In this document: positions 9,019-17,443 of the stretch, in pieces | Numbering within the stretch: the first letter of the stretch is position 1 | Layout of the letters: each line of letters opens with the position of its first letter | From: Halomonas sp. GD1P12 | GTDB lineage: Bacteria; Pseudomonadota; Gammaproteobacteria; Pseudomonadales; Halomonadaceae | Direction: 5' to 3' | DNA: 64,000 nucleotides | NCBI RefSeq assembly: GCF_025725645.1 | Contig: NZ_CP107007.1 | Coordinates: 2,480,001-2,544,000, forward strand | Position numbers and translations under genes: made by a program | Notes under the pieces: model-generated | The model's database searches: none | Told to the model about the DNA's origin: nothing | What the model saw: only the letters and a program-made list of their open reading frames with translations

Positions 9019-9111
9019 GGCGAACCTCCTGAGTCAAGTATCTGGCATCGAATTGGTGAAAGCTGGTCGATTCCGCCACAATACGCAAGTTGCACGCCAC
9101 GATAGAGACCC

Positions 9112-9891
9112 ATGTTCAAACGCTGGTTCACCCGCGACCCCACCTCGCCATCGGCGGATATCTGGCGCAAGGCTCGTCAGCAGACGCCGCTTCTGGCCGC
9201 ACTTACGCCGACGGAGGCCGATCTTCTGGCTGAGCGTGCTTGGCAGTTTCTTCGCACCAAGCGCCTGACCCGTCACGCCGAGCTTTCAAACGCGCCGTTT
9301 GAGGATGCCGAGCGGCTGGCCATCGCAGGCCAGGCGTGCCTGCTCACGCTTGGCTGGAGCGACGCCGAGCACCGCGAGGCTTTCGCCAACGTTCACGAGA
9401 TCGTGATCCTGCCGGAGAGTTTCACCCGCGAGGTGGAAGAGATGGACGAGTTCGGCGTGGTGCATGAGGGCGTCGACGAGCGTGTCGGCGAAACCTCCTA
9501 CCAGGGCCCGGTGGTCATCGCCTATGCCGATCTGATCGAAAGTGGCGATTTCATCGGCTTCAACGTACTCATCCACGAGCTCGCCCACAAGCTCGACATG
9601 GGCAACTCCATGGATATCGACGGCTTTCCGCCGCTGCCCCGCTCGCTCTCGGCCAAGCGCTGGCACGCGGTATTCTCGAGCGTTTGGGAAGATCTCAACG
9701 CCTGTCTCGAAAAGGGCCTCACCCCGCCCATCGACGACTACGCCGCCAGCCACCCGGGCGAGTGCTTCGCGGTGTGCTGCGAGTACTTCTTCACCGCGCC
9801 GGATCATCTGGTCAACGCCTACCCGGCACTTTATGAGCTGCTGTGCGACTACTTCAACCAGGCGCCTTTGGGGCGCATCAAAACCGCCTGA
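9112..9891 (+). CDS. mtfA: MtfA-type zinc-dependent peptidase (M90)
   Basis: A cytosolic zinc metallopeptidase of 259 residues, close to the usual MtfA length. The gluzincin motif HELAHKLD (H155, E156, H159) is intact. The family signature GPVVIAYADL precedes it, and the downstream segment HPGECFAVCCEYFF supplies the third zinc-side glutamate region. In enterobacteria MtfA binds the repressor Mlc and modulates glucose PTS expression; no Mlc or PTS gene is seen here, so that link is not assumed. It lies between divergent yjbQ and convergent dmlR, whose stop is 12 bases away. Confidence 0.9.
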   Translation: MFKRWFTRDPTSPSADIWRKARQQTPLLAALTPTEADLLAERAWQFLRTKRLTRHAELSNAPFEDAERLAIAGQACLLTLGWSDAEHREAFANVHEIVILPESFTREVEEMDEFGVVHEGVDERVGETSYQGPVVIAYADLIESGDFIGFNVLIHELAHKLDMGNSMDIDGFPPLPRSLSAKRWHAVFSSVWEDLNACLEKGLTPPIDDYAASHPGECFAVCCEYFFTAPDHLVNAYPALYELLCDYFNQAPLGRIKTA

Positions 9892-9902
9892 TTCACGCTA
9901 GC

Positions 9903-10820
9903 TTATGGCAGCGGCGGCACGCGCCCGGCCATTTCGCGGGCCAGTAAATCGATGAAGGCGTGCACCCGGGCACTCGCATGGCGTCTGGCCTGGTACACTG
10001 CGTAGAAGTCCGCGCGCACCCCTAACCACTCGGGTAAAAGTGCGACCAGCGCCCCGCTTTCCAGGTGCGCATGTACGTCCCACCAGGAGCGCAGCATGAC
10101 CCCATGGCCATCCAGCGCGAGTCTTGTGATCACCTCAGCATCATTGCTCGAAAGCCGCCCGCTCACCTTCACCGACTGCGCCGGGCCGCGCCCGCCCCTG
10201 GGCTCGAAGCGCCAGAGCGGAAAGTCCGTATCATTCTCCTGCACCACCAGACACGCGTGGCGGGTCAAATCCTGCGGGGTGTCGAGTGCCGGCATGCGCT
10301 CGATATAGCCCGGTGCGGCGCACAGCACCCGGCGGCTTTCGAGAATCCGTCGGGCAATCAGCCGTGAATCCGGCGGCTCGCCAACGCGAATGCCGATATC
10401 CAGGCCGTGATCCAACAGGCTCAGGGGAAAGTTGGTCAGCTCCAACCAGCCGCTCACGCCAGGGTGAGCGTGGCAGAACGCCGACAGCAGTGGTGCGACG
10501 TGGGCGCGGCCAAAGCCGAAAGTGGCGTTGATGCGCAGCGCGCCGCTGAGCGCCTGGCCCTTCTCCTCATTGAGCGTGCCTTCGAGCTCGGCAAGCTCCT
10601 CGAGAATCAGCGCGCCGCGCGCAAGGTAGCGCTCGCCTTCCGGCGTCAGCGTCAGCCGCCGCGTGGTGCGCGCGGCAAGGCTCACGCCCAGGCGAGCTTC
10701 GAGCTGCTTTAGGCGCTTGCTCACCGCCGACAGCGAAAGCCCGAGCGTGCGCGCCGCGGCGGTCAGGCTGCCGGCGCGGGCCAGGTGCTGGAAAAAGGCA
10801 AGATCGTCGAGGGCGGCCAC
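9903..10820 (-). CDS. dmlR: LysR-family regulator, probable DmlR
   Basis: A 305-residue LysR-type regulator with an N-terminal winged helix (about 3-62, ARAGSLTAAARTLGLSLSAVSKRLKQLE) and a C-terminal effector-binding domain. It is divergent from the tartrate/D-malate dehydrogenase gene with 105 bases between, the same arrangement as dmlR/dmlA in E. coli, where DmlR activates dmlA for growth on D-malate. Family and neighbourhood point to that assignment; the effector is inferred. Translation probably starts at the GTG at 10820, as the only ATG nearby (10824) is out of frame. A weak GAGTGGA lies upstream. Confidence 0.85.
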   Translation of the reverse strand: MAALDDLAFFQHLARAGSLTAAARTLGLSLSAVSKRLKQLEARLGVSLAARTTRRLTLTPEGERYLARGALILEELAELEGTLNEEKGQALSGALRINATFGFGRAHVAPLLSAFCHAHPGVSGWLELTNFPLSLLDHGLDIGIRVGEPPDSRLIARRILESRRVLCAAPGYIERMPALDTPQDLTRHACLVVQENDTDFPLWRFEPRGGRGPAQSVKVSGRLSSNDAEVITRLALDGHGVMLRSWWDVHAHLESGALVALLPEWLGVRADFYAVYQARRHASARVHAFIDLLAREMAGRVPPLP

Positions 10821-10843
10821 GCATTATCCACTCAAAGGCAACA

Positions 10844-10857
10844 ATACCTTGCAGTAT
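10844..10857. promoter_or_regulatory. candidate LysR operator between dmlR and dmlA
   Basis: The sequence ATAC-N6-GTAT is a dyad with the T-N11-A spacing typical of LysR-type sites. It lies between the divergent regulator and dehydrogenase genes, 24 bases before the regulator start. It is assigned from position and symmetry only. Confidence 0.45.
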
Positions 10858-10925
10858 AGCCCGATTATTTCCCGCGCCAAAGCCGCTACACTCGGCTGGA
10901 TCTTCAACCACTCAAGGAGCGACTC

Positions 10926-11999
10926 ATGGCCCACACCATTGCGGTCATCGCCGGCGACGGCATCGGTACCGAAGTCATGCCCGAAGGTATTCGCGCGCTT
11001 GAAGCCGCCGCGAAGCGCTTCAATCTCGACCTGGCGTTCACCACCTTCGAGTTCGGCAGCTGCGACTACTACCTTGAGCATGGCCAGATGCTGCCGGACG
11101 ACTGGTTCGAGCAGCTCAAGGGCTTCGATGCGCTGTTTTATGGTGCCGTCGGCTGGCCGGCGAAAGTGCCGGACCACATATCGCTGTGGGGCTCGCTTCT
11201 GCAGTTTCGCCGCCGGTTCGACCAGTACATCAACCTGCGCCCCTGCAAGCTGATGCCGGGCATCAAGAGCCCGCTGGCCGGCCGTGAGCCCGGCGACATC
11301 GATTTCTACGTGGTCCGTGAAAACACCGAAGGCGAGTACTCGAGCATTGGTGGGCGGATGTTCGAAGGCACCGAGCGCGAGGTGGTCATTCAGGAAACCG
11401 TGATGAGCCGCACCGGCGTCGACCGCGTGCTGAAATACGCCTTCGATCTCGCCCAGACGCGCCCGCGCAAAAAGCTCACCTCGGCGACCAAATCCAACGG
11501 TATCTCGATCACCATGCCCTACTGGGACGAGCGCGTGCTGGAAATGGCCAAACAGTACCCGGAGATCGACGTCGACAAGTTCCACATCGACATCCTGACC
11601 GCGAACTTCGTGCTCCACCCGGACTGGTTCGACGTCGTCGTGGGCAGCAACCTGTTCGGCGATATCCTCTCGGATTTGGGCCCGGCCTGTACCGGGACCA
11701 TCGGCATCGCGCCCTCGGCCAACATCAACCCGGAAGGCCACTTCCCGAGCCTGTTCGAGCCGGTCCACGGTAGCGCCCCGGACATCGCGGGTAAAGGCAT
11801 CGCCAACCCCATCGGACAGATCTGGTCCGGCGCGATGATGCTCGAACACCTGGGTCACCTGGACGCCGCCAAGGCGATGGTCGATGCCATCGAAGCGGTG
11901 CTCGAAGCGGGCGATGAGAAGGTGTTGACGCGGGACGTCGGCGGGCAAGGCACGACCGAGACCCTGGGCCGCGCGATCGCCGAGAAAATCGCGGGCTAA
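10926..11999 (+). CDS. dmlA: tartrate dehydrogenase / D-malate dehydrogenase (decarboxylating)
   Basis: A 357-residue beta-decarboxylating dehydrogenase of the isopropylmalate/isocitrate family. It has the N-terminal IAVIAGDGIGTEV, the substrate-arginine segment LRPCKL and the YVVRENTEGEYS motif. Metal-binding aspartates lie in GSNLFGDILSDLG, and the NAD site is FEPVHGSAPDIAGKGIANP. The DmlA/TtuC subgroup oxidises D-malate (to pyruvate and CO2), tartrate or related acids with NAD+ and a divalent metal. The ATG at 10926 follows AAGGAGCG. The 3' end overlaps the converging hydroxyacid dehydrogenase by 4 bases. Its pairing with dmlR makes D-malate the likeliest inducing substrate. Confidence 0.93.
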   Translation: MAHTIAVIAGDGIGTEVMPEGIRALEAAAKRFNLDLAFTTFEFGSCDYYLEHGQMLPDDWFEQLKGFDALFYGAVGWPAKVPDHISLWGSLLQFRRRFDQYINLRPCKLMPGIKSPLAGREPGDIDFYVVRENTEGEYSSIGGRMFEGTEREVVIQETVMSRTGVDRVLKYAFDLAQTRPRKKLTSATKSNGISITMPYWDERVLEMAKQYPEIDVDKFHIDILTANFVLHPDWFDVVVGSNLFGDILSDLGPACTGTIGIAPSANINPEGHFPSLFEPVHGSAPDIAGKGIANPIGQIWSGAMMLEHLGHLDAAKAMVDAIEAVLEAGDEKVLTRDVGGQGTTETLGRAIAEKIAG

Positions 12000-13174
12000 A
12001 CCGGCTTAAAGGACGCCTCGATGCGCCGGTCGATCAGGTGCTCGCGGCCAAGGTGAGTGATATCGGTCACGCCCATGAGCGCCAAGTCGCGTGCGAGCTC
12101 CTCCTTGACGAGGTTCAGGGCGTGGCGCACCCCGGCCTCGCCCGCAACGGCGGCGGCGTAGTTCATCGGCCGGCCGATGAACACGAACGCGGCGCCCAGG
12201 GCGAGCGCCTTGATCACGTCGGTGCCGCGGCGAAAGCCGCTGTCGATCATGACCGGGATGTGCTCGACCGCGTCGACCACTCCCGGCAGCGCCTCGAGCG
12301 CGGCCGGGCTGTAGTCGAGCTGGCGTCCACCGTGGTTGGAGACGATCACCGCGTCGCCGCCCAGCGCCTCGACCCGTTTTGCATCCGCCGGGTTGAGAAT
12401 GCCTTTGACGATCAGCTTGCCCGGCCACAGCGCCCTGACCCGCTCGAGATACTCCCACTGCAGGTGGCTGCGCCCGGAGAAGTCGCGATTGACGTTTTTC
12501 GACATCACCGCGATGCCGCGCGTGGCGTAGTTGTTCTCGAAGTGCGGCATGCCGTGATGATAGATCGTGCGTAGAAAGGTGCCGAACAGCCAGCGCGGGC
12601 GCGTGATGCCATCCAGCGCCAGGCGTAGGCTCGGGCGCAGCGGCGACGAAAATCCGCTCTTGCGGTTGTTGTCGCTGTTGGGCGGCACAGGGTAATCCAC
12701 GGTGATAACGAGCTTTTTGTACCCCGCACGCTCGACGCGCGCCAGCAGCGCCTCGATCTCCTCGAACGTGCCGGGCAGGTAGGCCTGAAACCAGTCGGTC
12801 TCCCCCACCCGCAGCACCTCCTCCAGTGGTATCAGCGAGCTTCCGCTGAGAATCATCGGCACGCCTTCGCGGGCCGCCGCTCGGGCCTGAACGATATCAC
12901 CGCGGTAAGCGGACAGCGCGCTAATGCCCATCGGCGCAATACCAAAGGGCGCGCGGTAGGTCTCCCCCCAAAGCTCGGTTTGCAGCGAAATGTATGAGAC
13001 ATCCACCAGCGCCTGAGGCATCAGCCCGAATTGATCGAAGCAGCGGCGGTTCGCCGCGTGGGTATGGCCCTCCTCGGCGCTGTTGGCGATATAGCCAAAT
13101 AGCGGGCGCGGAAGGTAACGGCGCCCCAGCGCTTCGAAGTCGTGCAGATTGCGGGCTTTGTCGAGTCGGCTCAC
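11996..13174 (-). CDS. FMN-dependent alpha-hydroxy-acid dehydrogenase (L-lactate dehydrogenase-like)
   Basis: A 392-residue FMN-dependent 2-hydroxyacid dehydrogenase of the LldD/mandelate dehydrogenase family. Visible landmarks are FGIAPMGISAL near the N-terminal FMN site, KLVITVDYPV, the catalytic histidine segment SNHGGRQLDYSP and the FMN phosphate loop IDSGFRRGTDVIKALALGA. It oxidises an L-2-hydroxy acid (lactate, mandelate or another) to the 2-oxo acid and passes electrons to the quinone pool or oxygen. The exact substrate cannot be read from the sequence. It is convergent with dmlA (4-base overlap), and both handle hydroxy acids. The wrbA terminator lies upstream, so it has its own promoter. 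Confidence 0.88.
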   Translation of the reverse strand: MSRLDKARNLHDFEALGRRYLPRPLFGYIANSAEEGHTHAANRRCFDQFGLMPQALVDVSYISLQTELWGETYRAPFGIAPMGISALSAYRGDIVQARAAAREGVPMILSGSSLIPLEEVLRVGETDWFQAYLPGTFEEIEALLARVERAGYKKLVITVDYPVPPNSDNNRKSGFSSPLRPSLRLALDGITRPRWLFGTFLRTIYHHGMPHFENNYATRGIAVMSKNVNRDFSGRSHLQWEYLERVRALWPGKLIVKGILNPADAKRVEALGGDAVIVSNHGGRQLDYSPAALEALPGVVDAVEHIPVMIDSGFRRGTDVIKALALGAAFVFIGRPMNYAAAVAGEAGVRHALNLVKEELARDLALMGVTDITHLGREHLIDRRIEASFKPV

Positions 13175-13218
13175 GCGAGATTCCTTTCAGGTGGACGCCC
13201 CATTTCAGGTTGATGCCC

Positions 13219-13252
13219 TAAAACGCGCAAACCCCACGGGCGTGGGGTTTGC
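13219..13252 (-). terminator. intrinsic terminator downstream of wrbA
   Basis: An inverted repeat GCAAACCCCACG.../...CGTGGGGTTTGC spans 13227-13252 and is followed on the minus strand by GCGTTTTAG. It separates wrbA from the hydroxyacid dehydrogenase gene. Confidence 0.75.
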
Positions 13253-13309
13253 GGGGCTAACGGGCACTATAGTAGCGCTTGGCAGCTGCCAAACAATTAG
13301 CCCATGGTC

Positions 13310-13909
13310 TCAGCGGGTGAGCTTCGCGGTAATGCCCGCCACGTGTTTGCCCTGAAAGCGCGCAAGCTTCAGTTCGCGCTCGCTTGGCTGGCGGGAGCCG
13401 TCGCCGCCGGCCAGCGTTGCCGCGCCGTAGGGATTGCCGCCGGCGACTTCGGAAATGTCGAACTGCTCTTCGATGCCGTAACCGATCGGCACGATCACCA
13501 TGCCGTGGTGGGCAAGCGTGGTCCAGGTGGAGGTCACGGTCATCTCCTCGCCGCCGCCGGTGCCGGTGGAGGTGAATACGCTTGCCACCTTGCCGCGCAG
13601 CGAGCCGTTGGCCCACAGGCCACCGGTTTGATCAAAGAAGGTGCGCATTTGGCCAGCCATGTTGCCAAAGCGGGTGGGCGTGCCGATGATGATGCCATCG
13701 TAGTCGGCGAGTTCGTCGGGTTTGGCTTGTGGCGTTTCGAAGTCCTGCTTGCCGCCGGCGTTCTTGTAGGCCTCCTCGGGCATGGTTTCCGGCACGCGCT
13801 TGACCGTGACCTCGACGCCGTCCACTTCCCTGGCACCTTCGGCGACGGCCGCGGCCAGGGTATCCACGTGCCCGTACATGGAATAGTAAAGTACCAGTAC
13901 CTTGGTCAT
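13310..13909 (-). CDS. wrbA: NAD(P)H:quinone oxidoreductase WrbA
   Basis: A flavodoxin-like quinone reductase of 199 residues, the standard WrbA length. It has [23 protein letters not shown] at the FMN phosphate loop, [24 protein letters not shown], the insert typical of WrbA, and [11 protein letters not shown]. The protein reduces quinones by two electrons and forms a tetramer in the cytosol; it is usually an oxidative or stationary-phase stress protein. The ATG at 13909 has AGAGAGC upstream. It is divergent from the hemerythrin gene, and the 170-base gap should hold both promoters. Confidence 0.94.
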   Translation of the reverse strand: MTKVLVLYYSMYGHVDTLAAAVAEGAREVDGVEVTVKRVPETMPEEAYKNAGGKQDFETPQAKPDELADYDGIIIGTPTRFGNMAGQMRTFFDQTGGLWANGSLRGKVASVFTSTGTGGGEEMTVTSTWTTLAHHGMVIVPIGYGIEEQFDISEVAGGNPYGAATLAGGDGSRQPSERELKLARFQGKHVAGITAKLTR

Positions 13910-14079
13910 TGCTCTCTCCGTTTGAGTCGACAGATAAACCGCCTTTTAAGCCTAGCGGAAAATTAACCCAAGTGAAGGTCGCGGTGGCGTCGCTTGAATT
14001 GCCGGCGTTTGTATCTTGCGCTTTTGCCCATCCCGCACTAGTTTTCAATGCGACCGTCACAGCAAAAAGGGAGTTTTAC

Positions 14080-14520
14080 ATGACGATTTTCGAAGCGCTT
14101 CGTAAGGACCACGACATTCAGCGCGACCTGCTGGCCAAACTGGTCGAAACCCACGGTGATAGCAGCGAGCGCGATACGCTCTATCAACAGATCCGCGCCG
14201 AGCTCAAGTACCACGCCAACGCCGAAGAGCGCGCGCTGTACATTCCGATGATGGACATCGACCTCACCCAGGAGAAGGCCCGCCACAGCGTCGCCGAGCA
14301 CCACGAAATCGACGAGCTGATCGAGCTTCTGGACGAAACCGACTACAGCGCCAGCAACTGGCTGGTGCACGCCAAGGAGCTTCAGCACCTGGTGACCCAC
14401 CACCTGGACGAGGAAGAGCAGGAAGTCTTCCAACTGGCCGGGCGCGGCCTGCCGGAACAGCAGAAAACCTCGCTGGCCGGTGAGTACCAGGACGAGATGC
14501 AGCGCCAGCGCGCCGAGTAA
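14080..14520 (+). CDS. hemerythrin HHE domain protein
   Basis: A 146-residue all-helical protein with the spaced His/Glu ligands of a diiron hemerythrin-like four-helix bundle: H11, H45, E49, H75, H103/H107 and E111. Bacterial HHE-domain proteins bind oxygen or nitric oxide or act in iron and oxidative stress responses; which applies here is not visible. The start is the ATG at 14080, preceded by AAAAAGGGAG; the longer frame to 13909 is an artefact of an open upstream frame. A clear terminator follows 13 bases after the stop, so it is monocistronic. Confidence 0.9.
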   Translation: MTIFEALRKDHDIQRDLLAKLVETHGDSSERDTLYQQIRAELKYHANAEERALYIPMMDIDLTQEKARHSVAEHHEIDELIELLDETDYSASNWLVHAKELQHLVTHHLDEEEQEVFQLAGRGLPEQQKTSLAGEYQDEMQRQRAE

Positions 14521-14533
14521 TTCATGTCGTCCC

Positions 14534-14567
14534 AAAGCGCCTGACCCGACAGGGCAGGCGCTTTTTT
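14534..14567 (+). terminator. intrinsic terminator after the hemerythrin gene
   Basis: A 10-bp stem AAAGCGCCTG/CAGGCGCTTT (14534-14543 with 14555-14564) is followed by a T-run. Confidence 0.88.
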
Positions 14568-14686
14568 GTGCCGGTTCACTGCGATCCCACTGCCCAAGCG
14601 AACGTCGGCTTACACCCACGCCCGCCTCTTTTACAGCCTGGCGACACCGCTTTTTGTTTAACCCGGCCCAACGTGCTACATCTTCT

Positions 14687-14750
14687 AGTCTCGAAAACGA
14701 ATAGCTCGAAAGACAGATAGCTCGAACAACAAATATCGCGAAAGCAATAG
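14687..14750 (+). repeat. four degenerate 16-bp tandem repeats in the astE leader
   Basis: Four consecutive 16-base units begin at 14687, 14703, 14719 and 14735. The first three share the pattern A-G-[TC]-C-T-C... or AGCTCGAA followed by an A-rich second half ending in AT; the fourth is more diverged (ATCGCGAAAGCAATAG). They end exactly where the astE ribosome site GGGAGAA begins. They could bind a regulator at the DNA or RNA level. Confidence 0.6.
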
Positions 14751-14762
14751 GGAGAATCGCGC

Positions 14763-15755
14763 ATGCTGAGCCAGTGGCTGGACGGGGCGCTCGATGACAA
14801 CATGCCCGCCAGGCGTGAGGGCCGCTTCGCCAGCGGCCACTACCGCCTTGGCGCCCCCGGGGTGCTGGAACTCATCCCGAACGCCTCGAACACCAATGCC
14901 TACGCCTGCGTCTTTTCCGCCGCGATTCACGGCAATGAAACCGCCCCGGTGGAGCTTCTGGGCCAGTGGCTCTGCGCGCTGGAAGCGGGTAGCGCGCGCT
15001 TAAGCGCACCTGTGCTGGTGATACTGGGCAATATTCCCGCCCTCAAGGCGCAAACCCGCTTTGTGGAGACCAACCTGAACCGGCTTTTCGAGCGCGGCCT
15101 GACCCAACAAGGCCAAGAGGCCGACCGGGCGCGCGAGCTGATGCGCGAGGTGGATCGTTTCTTCGAGCGCCATGAGGGCCGCCCGCGGCTTCACTACGAC
15201 CTGCACACCGCGATCCGCCAAAGCCTCTATCCGCGCTTCGTGGTCGAGCCCTTTGGCGAAACGGCCACTAACGCCCGCCAGTGGGCCTGGCTTGCCGGCG
15301 CCGATATGCAGGCGGTGCTGCACCAGCACCAGTCGAGCTTCACGTTCTCTCACTACAGCAAGCACTACCATCAGGCCCAGGCGTTTACCTTCGAGCTTGG
15401 CCAAAACGCGCCCTTTGGCCAAAACGATCTGGCGCCGCTTGCTCCCATGCTTGAGCTCATCCAGGCGCTCGGCACCGGCGAAACGCCAAAAGAGGGCGCC
15501 GAGCTTCCGCGCTTTTTCAGAGTCGAGCACGAGCTGATGCGCCGCTCGCAGGCGTTTACACTCTGCTTTGCCGAGGACGTGGCGAACTTCACCCGTTTCG
15601 AACCCCACACCAAACTCGCCCAGGACGAAGAGGCCGGCGACTTCATCGTCGGTGAAACGCCGCTTCATGTGGTGTTCCCCAACGCGCGGGTAGAAATCGG
15701 CGCGCGGGCAGCACTTTTGGTCACGCCGGTCGCCAGCCGAGCAGTCAGACCATAA
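14763..15755 (+). CDS. astE: succinylglutamate desuccinylase
   Basis: A 330-residue zinc carboxypeptidase-like enzyme of the AstE/aspartoacylase family. Zinc ligands are H56 and E59 in AAIHGNETAP and H148 in YDLHTAIR. The catalytic glutamate lies in FTFELGQNAPFG. It catalyses the last step of the arginine succinyltransferase pathway, succinylglutamate to glutamate plus succinate. The other ast genes are absent from the window; instead a basic amino acid importer follows 200 bases downstream, which suggests an arginine or ornithine utilisation block. The ATG at 14763 has GGGAGAA upstream, preceded by the tandem repeats at 14687-14750. Confidence 0.93.
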   Translation: MLSQWLDGALDDNMPARREGRFASGHYRLGAPGVLELIPNASNTNAYACVFSAAIHGNETAPVELLGQWLCALEAGSARLSAPVLVILGNIPALKAQTRFVETNLNRLFERGLTQQGQEADRARELMREVDRFFERHEGRPRLHYDLHTAIRQSLYPRFVVEPFGETATNARQWAWLAGADMQAVLHQHQSSFTFSHYSKHYHQAQAFTFELGQNAPFGQNDLAPLAPMLELIQALGTGETPKEGAELPRFFRVEHELMRRSQAFTLCFAEDVANFTRFEPHTKLAQDEEAGDFIVGETPLHVVFPNARVEIGARAALLVTPVASRAVRP

Positions 15756-15955
15756 ACGCCCTACACTAGGCAAAACCGTTGAACACGATCGAAGGCGGCG
15801 CTCACAGGCCGCCAGGATCAGCGCATTAAATCGCATAACAACGAGCGCATCGGGTATAAGGCCTGATAGAATCGCTCCCTTTTTCGCGCCAGCCGCTACG
15901 AATATCCGTGTCGACACCGTTCGCTTAAGCGGCAACTCTGCTCTGGAGCCTGGTT

Positions 15956-16726
15956 ATGGCCACTACACCGACCCCTCTTGAAGTGCGCAACATCAAAAAG
16001 CGCTTCGGGGATACCGAAGTTCTCAAGGGACTCTCACTCGAAGCCCATAAGGGAGATGTCATCACCCTGATCGGCGCTTCGGGCTCGGGAAAAAGCACGT
16101 TTCTTCGCTGCATGAACCTGTTGGAGCAGCCCGACGAAGGCGAGCTGATCGTCCACGGCGACCCCATCCGTTTCAAGAACACGCGCCAGGGGCGCGAACC
16201 GGCGGATAAGAAACAGGTCGTTGCCATGCGGGCGAAGCTTTCGATGGTGTTTCAAAGCTTCAACCTCTGGGCGCACATGACGCTTCTGGAGAACATCATC
16301 GAAGCCCCCGTGCACGTGCTGGGCCAATCGAAAAAGGAAGCCACCGAACACGCCTACGCCCTTTTGGAGCGCGTGGGCCTGACCGCGCGTGCCAAGGCGT
16401 ACCCGGCGCAGATGTCCGGCGGCCAGCAGCAGCGCGGCGCGATTGCCCGGGCGCTCGCCATGGACCCGGACGTGATGCTGTTCGACGAGCCGACCTCGGC
16501 GCTGGACCCGGAGCTCGTCGGCGACGTGTTGAAAGTGATGCGCGATCTCGCGAAAGAGGGCCGCACCATGATCGTGGTGACCCACGAAATGAACTTTGCC
16601 CGCGACGTCTCGAGCCAGGTCATTTATTTGCAGGAGGGGCTGATCGAGGAGTCCGGCACGCCCGGGGAGGTGCTGGACAACCCGCGCTCGCCCCGGCTCA
16701 AGCAGTTTCTCACCCCCAACCACTGA
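15956..16726 (+). CDS. aotP: basic amino acid (Arg/Orn/His type) ABC transporter ATP-binding protein
   Basis: A 256-residue ATPase of the HisP/GlnQ/AotP class. Walker A is GASGSGKST (about 37-45), the signature is MSGGQQQR and Walker B is VMLFDEPTSALDPE. The extra segment between the Q-loop and Walker A (HGDPIRFKNTRQGREPADKKQV) is typical of HisP-type proteins. It energises import of a basic amino acid through the two permeases that follow. It is the first gene of a four-gene operon (ATPase, permease, permease, binding protein), with 14 bases to the next gene. The 200-base upstream gap should contain the promoter. The choice of arginine/ornithine over histidine rests on the neighbouring astE. 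Confidence 0.92.
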   Translation: MATTPTPLEVRNIKKRFGDTEVLKGLSLEAHKGDVITLIGASGSGKSTFLRCMNLLEQPDEGELIVHGDPIRFKNTRQGREPADKKQVVAMRAKLSMVFQSFNLWAHMTLLENIIEAPVHVLGQSKKEATEHAYALLERVGLTARAKAYPAQMSGGQQQRGAIARALAMDPDVMLFDEPTSALDPELVGDVLKVMRDLAKEGRTMIVVTHEMNFARDVSSQVIYLQEGLIEESGTPGEVLDNPRSPRLKQFLTPNH

Positions 16727-16740
16727 CCGACGAGGCGACC

Positions 16741-17442
16741 ATGCTGGATTTGCAAGGCTACGGCCCGCGCCTTTTCGAAGGGGCGCTCGTCACCGTCGAG
16801 CTCGCCGCGCTTTCGCTCGGGCTTGCGATCATACTGGGGCTGATCACCGCCACGGCGAAAATGTCACGAAGCTGGATTCTTCGGCGCGTGGCCGGCGTCT
16901 ATACCACGCTGATTCGCGGCGTGCCGGATCTGGTGCTGATGCTGCTGTTGTTCTACGGCGGTCAGATCGGCGTCAACGCCATCAGTGACGTGCTCTACTA
17001 CAACTACGATATCGATATCTACTTAAGCTTCAACGCCTTTGCCGCCGGCGTGCTGACCATCGGCTTTATCTTCGGCGCCTACATGGGCGAGACCTTTCGC
17101 GGCGCCTTCATGGCCGTGGACGCGGGCCAGATCGAGGCAGGCAAGGCCTACGGCATGGGCAGCGCTCTGCTCTTTCGCCGCGTGCGCTTTCCACAAATGA
17201 TGCGCCACGCCCTGCCCGGCCTCTCCAACAACTGGATGGTGCTGTTGAAAACCACCGCGCTGGTCTCGGTGATCGGGCTGACCGACATGGTGCGCGTCGC
17301 CGCCGAGGCCTCGCGCGCAACTCACGAACCCTTCGTCTTCTTGATTCCCGTGGCGGTGGCGTACCTGCTCATCGCAAGCGTCACCGAGTGGATCTTCGCG
17401 CGCTTGCAAAAGCGCTACGACATCGGCTTCGGGGAGCACTGA
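16741..17442 (+). CDS. aotQ: basic amino acid ABC transporter permease (HisQ/AotQ type)
   Basis: A 233-residue inner-membrane permease of the His/Glu/Gln/Arg family, with about five helices. It has the N-terminal family start LFEGALVTVELAALSLGLAI and the EAA coupling loop GQIEAGKAYGMGSALLFRRVRFPQMMRHALPG, which docks on the ATPase. It forms a heterodimer with the next gene product. It follows the ATPase by 14 bases and precedes the second permease by one base, so translation is probably coupled. GAGGCGACC serves as ribosome site. Confidence 0.92.
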   Translation: MLDLQGYGPRLFEGALVTVELAALSLGLAIILGLITATAKMSRSWILRRVAGVYTTLIRGVPDLVLMLLLFYGGQIGVNAISDVLYYNYDIDIYLSFNAFAAGVLTIGFIFGAYMGETFRGAFMAVDAGQIEAGKAYGMGSALLFRRVRFPQMMRHALPGLSNNWMVLLKTTALVSVIGLTDMVRVAAEASRATHEPFVFLIPVAVAYLLIASVTEWIFARLQKRYDIGFGEH

Positions 17443-17443
17443 C

